Below, piece after piece: positions 1 through 6,385 of a stretch of DNA of 8,456 bases (position 1 is the first letter of the stretch; each line of letters opens with the position of its first letter). The notes under the pieces were generated by a model, which saw only the letters and a list, made by a program, of their open reading frames with translations, did no database searches and had not been told where the DNA came from. Made by a program: the position numbers and the translations under genes. This stretch comes from Nitrospirota bacterium (GTDB lineage Bacteria > Nitrospirota > Thermodesulfovibrionia > Thermodesulfovibrionales > Dissulfurispiraceae), in the NCBI GenBank assembly GCA_013349595.1, contig DUZI01000067.1, positions 1 to 8,456 on the forward strand. Reading direction: 5' to 3'.

Positions 1-320
1 CTCTTTCGTTCGTTTTGACAGTGCCCCTTTCGCTACAGCCGCAAAACTCAACTACCACCCCAAAAAGTCTTGCGACTTTTTGGGGACCCCGTTTCTTCGG
101 GTTCAAACACTTGCGGCTGTTTAATGCTCCAGCTGCAAAGAACTGTTGCCAAAACATTGCTATTTACTTCAGAGCCCTATCCTTATCGCTGTATTTGGGT
201 TTTGCTTTATTTAATGCAATACTTTTTGCTAAAGCTTCTCAAAAGGTGTCGTATAAAAATTCCTCACCAACCCTTCCTACTTGATTTTGTTAAGTTCTCA
301 GTTCTATCGCTGATTTTGGG
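1..320 (+). mobile_element. Compound nested repeat element, copy 1 (left part cut off by window start)
   Basis: These 320 bases match 1964-2283 without gaps, with about 15 substitutions (about 95% identity). Similarity stops exactly after the TTTTGGG end: copy 1 continues ATTCTG and copy 2 continues TTCTTA. The MITE-like layer ends at CCCTTCC (277) followed by TA. Its right inverted end covers about 245-277. The inner element ends at TTTGGG (197-199) and is followed by TTTTG (200-204). No transposase gene is present. The left part lies outside the window, so its target duplication cannot be checked. Open frames in this stretch differ between copies mostly by amino-acid-changing substitutions, so I treat it as non-coding. 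Confidence 0.85.
35..120 (+). repeat. Hairpin-rich core of the inner element, copy 1
   Basis: A perfect 10-base inverted repeat, ACAGCCGCAA (35-44) with TTGCGGCTGT (111-120), encloses two hairpins. The first is a perfect 12-base stem, CCCCAAAAAGTC (58-69) with GACTTTTTGGGG (74-85), and a TTGC loop. The second is a small CCCG/CGGG stem (88-91 with 98-101). As DNA or RNA this would fold into a closed multibranch structure. The equivalent region of copy 2 is 1998-2083. There the long stem carries a G-to-T change and the outer stem two further changes with no compensating mutations, so copy 2 looks as if it is drifting. Confidence 0.6.
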
Positions 321-388
321 ATTCTGTTGGTATATAAAAAGAAGGCAATGGATTATAATAAAATCATGAGTATCATTGAGGCATCTTC

Positions 389-1849
389 ATGAATTCATCT
401 AAAATCCTCATCATCAATGAACCCTTTGTAAAGGACTTTTGTCGCACCCAGCGATGGGCAGCAAGGACAAGAGGACGTGTCTTAAGGGCTCCTGATTGGC
501 TTGCTTATGCTACATCTGTGCTTGAGAGGGATGATTTTGATGTAGAACTTTATGATTTTCCAGCAAAGAATTGGGATAAGGATAAGTTGCATGAACTCAT
601 CAGTGAAAAGCAACCTGCCCTTGTGATTCTTGATTCAACAACACCTTCGATATATTCAGACATTGACTGTGCAAGGATTTGTAAGACAGCATCCCCTAAT
701 ACAAATGTCCTTATGATAGGCCCACATGTAAGCAGCTTGCCTGAGGAGACACTTTTAGAGGCAAATGGCTTTGTTGATGCAGTGGCAATTGGTGAATATG
801 ACTATACTGTACGAGATTATGCAAAGGCAGTTATCAATAATCAACCACTTAAAGATGTAAAAGGCATCGCCTACCTTGAGGGAGGCAATGTGATGTTTAC
901 CCCAGCACGACCATTAATAGAAAACCTTGATGAATTGCCCTACCCTGCATGGCATCACCTTAACCTATGGGATTACTTTGACGGGACAAAGCTTTATCCC
1001 TACATTGACATCATTGGTGGTAGAGGTTGTCCATTTAAATGTATCTTTTGCCTTTGGCCACAAGTGATGCATGGAAATAAGTATCGTCTGAGGTCTGCAG
1101 AAAACATCATTGAAGAGATAAAATGGGTATTAAAAAACTGGCCAAAGGCGATTGAAGGGGAATTTTTCTTTGAAGATGATACATTTACAGTTAACAAAAA
1201 AAGGGCACATGAGTTTTGTGATTTGCTCATCAAAAATAACTTAAAATGCACATGGTCAGTAAACTCAAGGGCAGACGTGATTGATAAGGACTTGTTTAGA
1301 CACATGAAAAAGGCAGGCTGTAGGCTACTGCTTATAGGGTTTGAATCGGGCTCTCAGATTATGCTTGATAACATGCATAAAAACATCACGGTGCAAAAGA
1401 TGGAGGAGTTTATAAAGATAGTAAGGTCTGAAGGGTTACAAATACATGGTTGTTTTGTTCTCGGCTTGCCTGGCGAGACAAAAGAGACTATGGAGGAGAC
1501 CATAAAATTTGCCTTAAGAAATCCCCTTAATACTGTCCAGTTTAGTGGTGCTGTGCCATTTCCAGGGACAAAGTATTTTAACTACATAAAGGAAAATAAT
1601 CTGCTCAGGGCAAAAAGATGGGATGAATGGCTAAAAGACGGAGAGCAATCACCTGTGATTGACTATCCAGGTCTTAGCAGGGGTGAGATTGAAAAGACCG
1701 TTGATTCAGCCCTTAAGAGGTTTTACTTTAGACCATCATATATGATTAGATTTCTCTTTGAGACAAGGTCAAAGGCAGATTTATACAGAAAACTAAGAGG
1801 GGCAAGAAATTTCTTGAGTTATCTTATGGAGAAGAAAAAGGGTGGCTGA
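389..1849 (+). CDS. B12-binding-domain radical SAM protein
   Basis: A 486-residue protein. An N-terminal Rossmann-like region (about residues 5-150) resembles the cobalamin-binding domain of B12-dependent radical SAM enzymes and includes a GPHVSSLPEE segment. The radical SAM core (about 205-400) has GGRGCPFKCIFC, giving the CxxxCxxC triad C214, C218 and C221 for the 4Fe-4S cluster that cleaves S-adenosylmethionine. FFFEDDTF (around E262-D264) and GFESGS (317-322) are typical later core strands. I see no DxHxxG motif, so cobalamin, if bound, lacks the lower-axial histidine, as in many members. The start is supported by GAGG at 378-381, seven bases upstream. Homologues include cobalamin-dependent methyltransferases and ring-forming enzymes acting on lipids, sugars or natural products. 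The substrate here is unknown; the neighbouring glycosyltransferases make a lipid or sugar plausible. The gene sits between two direct repeat copies. Confidence 0.88.
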   Translation: MNSSKILIINEPFVKDFCRTQRWAARTRGRVLRAPDWLAYATSVLERDDFDVELYDFPAKNWDKDKLHELISEKQPALVILDSTTPSIYSDIDCARICKTASPNTNVLMIGPHVSSLPEETLLEANGFVDAVAIGEYDYTVRDYAKAVINNQPLKDVKGIAYLEGGNVMFTPARPLIENLDELPYPAWHHLNLWDYFDGTKLYPYIDIIGGRGCPFKCIFCLWPQVMHGNKYRLRSAENIIEEIKWVLKNWPKAIEGEFFFEDDTFTVNKKRAHEFCDLLIKNNLKCTWSVNSRADVIDKDLFRHMKKAGCRLLLIGFESGSQIMLDNMHKNITVQKMEEFIKIVRSEGLQIHGCFVLGLPGETKETMEETIKFALRNPLNTVQFSGAVPFPGTKYFNYIKENNLLRAKRWDEWLKDGEQSPVIDYPGLSRGEIEKTVDSALKRFYFRPSYMIRFLFETRSKADLYRKLRGARNFLSYLMEKKKGG

Positions 1850-1888
1850 TATGGTATATCTAAACCTTCTTACCCAAAAATAGCGATA

Positions 1889-2240
1889 GGAAGGGCTGTT
1901 TCAGAATTTTTATAATCGACGATTTCATTTTAATTTTGCCGAGATAAAGCGATAAGGATAAGTCTCTTTCGTTCGTTTTGACAGTGCTCCTTTCGCTAAG
2001 GCCGCAAAACTCAACTACCACCCCAAAAAGTCTTGCGACTTTTTTGGGATCCCGTTTTTTTGGGTTCAAACACTTGCGGCTGTTTAACGCTCCAGTCGCA
2101 AAGAACTGTTGCCAAAACATCGCTATTTACCTCAGAGCCCTATCCTTATCGCTGTATTTGGGTTTTGCTTTATTTAATGCAATACTTTTTGCTAAAGTTT
2201 CTCAAAAGGTGTCGTATAAAAATTCCTCACCAACCCTTCC
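1889..2240 (+). mobile_element. MITE-like middle layer with GGAAGGG terminal inverted repeats
   Basis: The left end (1889-1921) begins GGAAGGGCTGTTTCAG. The complement of the right end (2208-2240) begins GGAAGGGTTGGTGAGG. The first 26 positions match at 21, both share the run GAATTTTTATA, and a CGAC follows with a two-base offset. Both ends are bordered by TA (1887-1888 and 2241-2242), which may be a TA target duplication or part of a palindromic terminus. The GGAAGG start recalls IS5-type ends, but the expected four-base YTAR duplication is not seen, so I do not assign a family. This layer is itself interrupted by the inner element. Confidence 0.75.
1939..2162 (+). mobile_element. Inner element with 22-base inverted ends and TTTTG duplication
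   Basis: The ends 1939-1960 and the complement of 2141-2162 match at 19 of 22 positions and share the core AGCGATAAGGATA. The same CCCAAATACAGCGATA-type terminus forms the outer ends of the compound repeat, so inner and outer layers probably belong to one family. A five-base direct repeat TTTTG flanks it (1934-1938 and 2163-2167). The hairpin-rich core (1998-2083) lies inside. Removing it would leave a MITE of about 128 bases, close to the 141-base version at 8300-8440. Confidence 0.7.
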
Positions 2241-2298
2241 TACCTGATTTTGTTAAGTTCTCAGTTCTATCGTTGATTTTGGGTTCTTAATATTGTGT

Positions 2299-2312
2299 TA
2301 TCAAATATGATA
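2299..2312 (+). promoter_or_regulatory. Possible hicAB operator (inverted repeat)
   Basis: TATCA-AATA-TGATA is a perfect five-base inverted repeat ten bases ahead of the decayed hicA start. HicB proteins with a ribbon-helix-helix tail repress their own operon by binding palindromes in this position. A TATAAA (2314-2319) that could serve as a -10 box is adjacent. The repeat is short and lies in very AT-rich DNA, so this is only suggestive. Confidence 0.25.
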
Positions 2313-2321
2313 CTATAAAGT

Positions 2322-2570
2322 GTGAGCAGACGAGAAAAACTCTTTAATATAAATTGCTAATCAAAAGGATATTCGTTTCTCTGAAATGTGTAAAATTGTA
2401 GAACACTTTTGGTTTAAAAGATAAGGGTAGTAAGGGCAGCCATGTGGCATATATGCGAGATGGGGTCATTGAGGTATTAAATCTTCAAGATGTCAAAGGA
2501 AAAGTAAAACCCTATTTTCGACCTAATTTAAAAATATGATCTTTTGATGAAAAACAAAGAAGATGGATAA
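2322..2570 (+). pseudogene. hicA: Decayed HicA toxin gene
   Basis: The HicA family (small double-stranded-RNA-binding-fold mRNA interferase) can be followed through three reading frames. A GTG start gives MSRREKLFNINC and then a stop (2358-2360). After a frameshift, KDIRFSEMCKIVEHFWFK follows from 2365. After another, KGSKGSHVAYMRDG and VLNLQDVKGKVKPY run to 2515; these hold the GSH catalytic segment and the NLQ..GK.KPY signature of one HicA subgroup. A third shift gives IFDLI-stop-KYDLLMKNK, where TAA (2529-2531) probably replaced a glutamate codon, and the frame ends at 2570 over the hicB start. With about three frameshifts and extra stops, no functional toxin can be made. The order toxin then antitoxin is the usual hicAB order. 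Confidence 0.8.
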
Positions 2571-2901
2571 TATGGGATATACATTTAATGTCTTTTACAG
2601 CGAAGAGGATGATGGATATATAGCTACAGTTAGTAAGCTTCATGGATGTTCAGCCTATGGCAAAACGGAAGAAGAAGCAATTAAAGAAGCCAAAGTGGCT
2701 ATGGAGCTATGGTTAGAATGTGCAAATAAGGAAGGAAGAAGGATCCCAAAACCACAAACTCAAAAGGAATATAGCGGAAGAATACTTGCTCGCATACACA
2801 AATCACTACATAGACAACTTATAGAAAAGGCAAGAGCAGAGCACGTGAGTGTTAATCAGCTTTTAGTGCATTTACTATCAAAACAAGTCACACATGTCTA
2901 A
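2563..2901 (+). CDS. hicB: HicB family antitoxin
   Basis: A 112-residue protein with the two-part HicB design. Residues 5-60 form the partial RNase-H-like domain that covers HicA (YTFNVFYSEEDDGYIATVS, LHGCSAYGKTEEEAIKEA). Residues 70-107 form a ribbon-helix-helix DNA-binding tail (SGRILARIHKSLHRQLIEKA, then VSVNQLLVHLLSK) used for operon autorepression. Length and motifs are typical. The true start may be the ATG at 2572, since family members usually open with a short M-x-Y-T strand. The frame is intact while its partner upstream is ruined, so it is an orphan antitoxin that could still act as a repressor or neutralise a related toxin elsewhere. Its last codons overlap the following glycosyltransferase by eight bases, so the two are probably transcribed together. 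Confidence 0.88.
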   Translation: MDNMGYTFNVFYSEEDDGYIATVSKLHGCSAYGKTEEEAIKEAKVAMELWLECANKEGRRIPKPQTQKEYSGRILARIHKSLHRQLIEKARAEHVSVNQLLVHLLSKQVTHV

Positions 2902-3841
2902 TGTGTCTATCATAGTCCCAATATTTAATGACGCCCGTTTTATTGATAAGTGTATTCAATCATTGAAAAACCAAACCTATCCAAAAGACCTTTATGAGAT
3001 AATCATTATAGACGACGGCTCTACGGACGAAACGGCACAGGTTGTTGGTGCAGTTGATGGTATTACTTACATATACCAGGACAATAATGGACCTTCAATA
3101 GCTCGTAATAGAGGAATCAGCATAGCAAGAGGGGAGTTTGTTGCCTTTACTGACTCTGACTGTGAGGTTAAAAATGACTGGTTAGAGCAGTTGATAAAGC
3201 GCTTTGATGAATCTGTTGCAGGTGTAGGAGGGATGCAGATTGGTCATCCTGATGACAACGAGTTTGCAAAAAAGGTAGACAAGTTCTTAAGAGCCATCGG
3301 ATTTATTGGTGATTATGTTAAGCCTCACAAGTCAATCAAAGAGGTATCTCACAACGCATCGTGTAATTCTGCATATAGAAGAAGGGTAATTCAAGAGGTT
3401 GGTGGTTTTAGAGAAGGTATGTTTCCGGGTGAAGATGTAGATTTGGACAAGAGATTACGGGATAAGGGATACAAGATTTTCTTTACACCAGCGGCTGTAG
3501 TGTATCATCATAGACCTGATAGCAGCCAGAAATGGCACAGGATGCTTATTAATTATGGCCAGGCATCGGCAGATAATGTTAGGCTACATGGATTTTTTAG
3601 GTTAATACAGGTCATACCAATACTAGTGCCTATTTTTTTGTTTATATTTTTGTTTTTCTTATATTTACATTTAATGATAACTTTGGTGCTGACATGTTTT
3701 TTATGTGCTTTAAGCATACTTGTGCTTAAATATAAAACTTGCTTGTCATTGGGCGATACAATTATACTTTTAAGTGAGACGGTTTTGTTATTCTGTTATG
3801 GATTCTATAAAAGGATTATTTTAGGGACTAACAGCAGGTAA
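2894..3841 (+). CDS. Family 2 glycosyltransferase with C-terminal membrane segments
   Basis: A 315-residue inverting GT-A glycosyltransferase. It opens with SIIVPIFNDARFI, then IIIIDDGSTDET (D40, D41; nucleotide binding), then FTDSDCE, where D87-S88-D89 is the DxD-type metal and sugar-nucleotide site. GEDVDLDKRL around E180-D181 supplies the likely catalytic base region. After YHHRP the protein ends in about three hydrophobic stretches (roughly 237-258, 259-278 and 287-307), anchoring the enzyme to the cytoplasmic membrane. This layout is common in glycosyltransferases acting on lipid-linked sugars or exopolysaccharide. Donor and acceptor cannot be told from sequence. The ATG overlaps the hicB stop and has no clear ribosome binding site, so translation may be coupled to hicB. 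A GTG at 2903 is an alternative start. Confidence 0.88.
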   Translation: MSNVSIIVPIFNDARFIDKCIQSLKNQTYPKDLYEIIIIDDGSTDETAQVVGAVDGITYIYQDNNGPSIARNRGISIARGEFVAFTDSDCEVKNDWLEQLIKRFDESVAGVGGMQIGHPDDNEFAKKVDKFLRAIGFIGDYVKPHKSIKEVSHNASCNSAYRRRVIQEVGGFREGMFPGEDVDLDKRLRDKGYKIFFTPAAVVYHHRPDSSQKWHRMLINYGQASADNVRLHGFFRLIQVIPILVPIFLFIFLFFLYLHLMITLVLTCFLCALSILVLKYKTCLSLGDTIILLSETVLLFCYGFYKRIILGTNSR

Positions 3842-4004
3842 TTGAGGTGACCTTTCTAAATAAACAGTAATCAATGCTAAAGGTAATCTCAAGAGATTGA
3901 AAAAGAAATTTTCTACGGTGCTGATGATTTCATCTCATTAATACTCATTAGAAGATGCCAATGATACAACGAATTATATTTAAAACCATAGAAAGGTTTG
4001 AAAA
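3842..4004. other. Short intergenic gap between the two glycosyltransferases
   Basis: There is no recognisable gene, repeat copy or strong terminator in these 163 bases. Short fragments such as EIEKEIFYGADDFISL read in one frame might be a remnant of coding sequence, but I cannot assign them. A 15-codon frame (3961-4008) overlaps the next start by four bases. GAAAGG at 3991-3996 is the likely ribosome binding site for the downstream gene. Confidence 0.4.
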
Positions 4005-5213
4005 GTGAGAAATAACATTCTCTCCATCATAATCCCAGCCTACAATGAAGAGGAGGCAATCGGGGGAACACTCAAAAGGACCTTGTCTGCCATTGACAAT
4101 ATCAAGAAAAATACAGAGCTTGATGAGGTTGAGGTCATTGTAATTAGCGATGGTTCATCGGATAGGACCGTAGATATAGTGAAAGGTTTTAAAGAGGTTA
4201 CCCTCATTTCCTACGAAAAAAACAGAGGTTATGGCGCTGCAATAAAGACAGGATTTCAAAGTGCAAGGGGCTGGTATCTTGGTTTTATGGATGCAGACGG
4301 GACCTGTGACCCAAATTTCTTTATAAATCTTGTAAAACTATGTAAAGAAAAGGACGCACATATTGCCCTCGGCAGTAGGCTTCATAGTGAATCAAAGATG
4401 CCTCTTGTAAGAAGGGTTGGTAATGTCTTTTATGCAACCTTGTTAACGATACTATCTGGTAGGGTTGTAAAGGACTCTGCAAGTGGGATGAGGGTGTTAA
4501 CGAGGGATACGGTTGACTGGGTCTATGCCTTGCCCGATGGACTTCATTTTACCCCTGCAATGAGCGCCTATGCGATGTGTAACAGAGAGGTTAAAATACT
4601 TGAAGAAGTAATGCCTTATCATGAAAGAGAAGGCGAGTCAAAGCTTAATGTCATCATCGATGGTTTAAGATTTCTAAGGGCAATTGTAGAAACTGCCTTT
4701 GTCTTTTTGCCAGCAAGGTTTTTCTATTTTGTTGGCTTTACTTTTTGTATCCTTGCATTAATCCTTGCCATACCAGTTATAAGTTACTATTTTACAAACT
4801 TAAGGATTGAAGAGGGTCAATTTTATAGGATAACTACGGTTGTTACATTACTTCCTATTGGGATTAGCTGTATAATGTTTGGCTTTCTTGCAGGAAATAC
4901 GGTTACCCTTATCAAACGGCAGGATTGTGTTGAGGCAATATCAGTAAGGTTACTTACCAATAGAGTGATATTGTCTATCCTGCCTGCTATAGGAATAGTG
5001 TCAACTATTGTGGGGCTATATTTAGTAATGCCTGGGATAAAAAGTTATATCATCTATGGCGAGGTCTATCTGCACTGGATTTTTATTGTTACAGCCTTAT
5101 TTTGCTTTTGGATTGGCAGTAATGCGGTATTTTTCTTTTTCTTTCATCTCTTTCAGAGACTCTTAAGAAGGAAGATGTGTATAAAAATGGAAAATATTAA
5201 GATTGATGATTAA
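4005..5213 (+). CDS. Polytopic family 2 glycosyltransferase, dolichol-phosphate-sugar-synthase-like
   Basis: A 402-residue protein. The catalytic GT-A domain covers about 1-225: SIIIPAYNEEEAIGGTL, VIVISDGSSDRT (D49), ENRGYGAAI-type loop (here KNRGYGAAIKTGF), and GFMDADGTCDP with D96-A97-D98 as the metal-binding DxD. SGMRVL (160-165) and HEREGESKL (206-214) match the acceptor loop of polyprenyl-phosphate mannosyl or glucosyl transferases. Four membrane stretches follow (about 238-262, 278-303, 321-343, 356-383). Such enzymes usually transfer a sugar from a nucleotide donor to undecaprenyl phosphate or a lipid on the inner face of the membrane; the exact sugar is unknown. The start is GTG, supported by GAAAGG eight bases upstream. 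The sequence has no sign of damage. Confidence 0.88.
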   Translation: MRNNILSIIIPAYNEEEAIGGTLKRTLSAIDNIKKNTELDEVEVIVISDGSSDRTVDIVKGFKEVTLISYEKNRGYGAAIKTGFQSARGWYLGFMDADGTCDPNFFINLVKLCKEKDAHIALGSRLHSESKMPLVRRVGNVFYATLLTILSGRVVKDSASGMRVLTRDTVDWVYALPDGLHFTPAMSAYAMCNREVKILEEVMPYHEREGESKLNVIIDGLRFLRAIVETAFVFLPARFFYFVGFTFCILALILAIPVISYYFTNLRIEEGQFYRITTVVTLLPIGISCIMFGFLAGNTVTLIKRQDCVEAISVRLLTNRVILSILPAIGIVSTIVGLYLVMPGIKSYIIYGEVYLHWIFIVTALFCFWIGSNAVFFFFFHLFQRLLRRKMCIKMENIKIDD

Positions 5214-5268
5214 GAAAACAGGTTTAGGATATAAATGCATAACTGGTTTCATCTAAGGGGGCAATAGT

Positions 5269-5326
5269 AACTGCCAAAACATCGCTATTGACTTCAGAGC
5301 CCCATCATTATCGCTGTATTTGGGTT
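5269..5326 (+). repeat. Solo right-end fragment of the inner repeat element
   Basis: This stretch matches 2104-2164 of copy 2 (and the same part of copy 1) apart from a three-base gap and about four substitutions. It carries the terminus TATCGCTGTATTTGGG ending at 5324, and similarity stops two bases later. The rest of the element is absent. It fills much of the gap between glycosyltransferase and epimerase genes and ends 13 bases before the epimerase ribosome binding site, so it may carry or disturb promoter signals there. Confidence 0.8.
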
Positions 5327-5336
5327 GAATATTAAT

Positions 5337-5343
5337 AAGGAGG
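5337..5343 (+). promoter_or_regulatory. Strong ribosome binding site of the epimerase gene
   Basis: AAGGAGG is a near-perfect Shine-Dalgarno sequence ten bases ahead of the ATG at 5354. It is the strongest in the window and fixes the epimerase start. Confidence 0.8.
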
Positions 5344-5353
5344 CTTAACACAT

Positions 5354-6385
5354 ATGAAGGTTCTTGTTACAGGCGGATGCGGTTTTCTTGGCTCTCATGT
5401 ATGCGAGTATTACATACAGCAGGGTTGTCAGGTGGTATCTTATGACAATATGACAAAACATGAACTTAATCGCACAGGCTTTGCAGTTGATTACGCAAGA
5501 GATTATAACTGGAACTATCTTAAATCTATTGGTGTGGAGATGGTTAAGGCAGATATTCGTGATTTAGAAGTGCTCCTTGATCATTCAAAAGGCTGTGATT
5601 ACATAATACATACCGCTGCCCAGCCAGCTATGACTATTAGCTGGGAAGATCCACATCTTGATATTACAACCAATGTTGTGGGCACATTCAATGTGCTTGA
5701 ATGTGCAAGGAGACATAAGGTTCCCATTGCAAGTTGTGCAACCATTCATGTTTATGGAAATAAAATAAATGAAACACTAAAAGAGACTGATAAAAGATAT
5801 GTGCGGAAACCACAAGGCATCAGTGAAGCTCACCCAACCCTTGAAGGTATCCTCACGCCGCTTCATGCATCAAAATTTGCAGGTGATATATATGTAAGGA
5901 CATATATTGATACATATAAGATTGAGGCAGTAAGTTTTAGACTCACAGGCATTTATGGCACAAGGCAGTTTGGGGGTGAAGACCATGGATGGGTTGCAAA
6001 TTTTAGCATAAGGGCAATGACAGATAGACCAATTACAATATTTGGCACTGGTAGACAGGTGCGTGATATTGTCTATGCTACAGATGTATGTCGTGCCTTC
6101 GATGCCTTTTATAGGACTCGTAAAAGCGGTGTTTATAACATAGGTGGAGGCACAAAGACTGCTATATCACTGTTAGACTGTATAGACCTGTTGTCTGATA
6201 TAATTGGCAAGAGACCTGAGGTTATCTTCGCACCTGACAGACACGGAGATTTGAGATATTTTGTATGTAATATCAAAAAGGCAAAGGACAATCTCAACTG
6301 GTCGCCAGAGATAATGCCAAAAGAAGGCATCCAAAGGCTCGTTAATTGGATAGATGAAAACATAGAAATCTTTAAGGCAGGTTAA
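5354..6385 (+). CDS. NAD-dependent nucleotide-sugar epimerase (extended SDR, CDP-paratose 2-epimerase-like)
   Basis: A 343-residue extended short-chain dehydrogenase. MKVLVTGGCGFLGSH gives the GxxGxxG NAD loop (G7, G10, G13), and D31 in SYDN favours NAD over NADP. HTAAQPA and NVVGTFNVLE are typical core segments. YGTRQFGGEDHGWVANFS, ITIFGTGRQVRDIVY and YNIGGG resemble the CDP-paratose (tyvelose) 2-epimerase group. The expected catalytic YxxxK reads LHASK (170-174), so the lysine is kept but the tyrosine is not; ATIHVYG keeps a threonine at the usual Ser/Thr site. From memory, related proteins also carry PLHASK, so this may be a distinct subgroup rather than damage. Other genes of the CDP-dideoxyhexose pathway are absent, so the substrate is uncertain. 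The stop codon overlaps the next ATG (TAATG), implying coupled translation. Confidence 0.85.
   Translation: MKVLVTGGCGFLGSHVCEYYIQQGCQVVSYDNMTKHELNRTGFAVDYARDYNWNYLKSIGVEMVKADIRDLEVLLDHSKGCDYIIHTAAQPAMTISWEDPHLDITTNVVGTFNVLECARRHKVPIASCATIHVYGNKINETLKETDKRYVRKPQGISEAHPTLEGILTPLHASKFAGDIYVRTYIDTYKIEAVSFRLTGIYGTRQFGGEDHGWVANFSIRAMTDRPITIFGTGRQVRDIVYATDVCRAFDAFYRTRKSGVYNIGGGTKTAISLLDCIDLLSDIIGKRPEVIFAPDRHGDLRYFVCNIKKAKDNLNWSPEIMPKEGIQRLVNWIDENIEIFKAG

Larger units (their letters stand above)
1873..2283 (+). mobile_element. Compound nested repeat element, copy 2 (complete)
   Basis: This is the full unit of 411 bases. Its outer ends are imperfect inverted repeats, CCCAAAAATAGCGATA (1873-1888) and the complement of 2268-2283, matching at 13 of 16 positions. 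It is flanked by a perfect six-base direct repeat TTCTTA (1867-1872 and 2284-2289), which I read as a target-site duplication. Copy 1 ends at the same base, so the whole unit has probably moved as one. No transposase gene lies inside, so it would be non-autonomous and depend on an enzyme encoded elsewhere. Open frames of 85-89 codons on both strands within it appear to be chance. Confidence 0.85.

Noticed and set aside
15..284. An 89-codon frame conserved in both repeat copies (also 1978-2247)
   Set aside because: Of about 14 base differences in the frame, roughly nine change amino acids (seven residues altered), so there is no sign of protein selection. The frame runs through hairpins and inverted ends of the repeat.
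1000..1305. 101-codon minus-strand frame inside the radical SAM gene
   Set aside because: It is antisense to conserved radical SAM motifs with no recognisable domain.
1860..2120. 86-codon minus-strand frame across copy 2
   Set aside because: It is the complement of the repeat termini, resembles no protein family, and has no ribosome binding site I can support.
1..2283. A CRISPR array or classic IS with its own transposase
   Set aside because: There are only two long direct copies about 1.96 kb apart, no short evenly spaced repeats, and no DDE transposase frame in the window.
3842..3860. AGGTGACCT as a terminator stem after the first glycosyltransferase
   Set aside because: The palindrome is only four bases per arm and no T-run follows.
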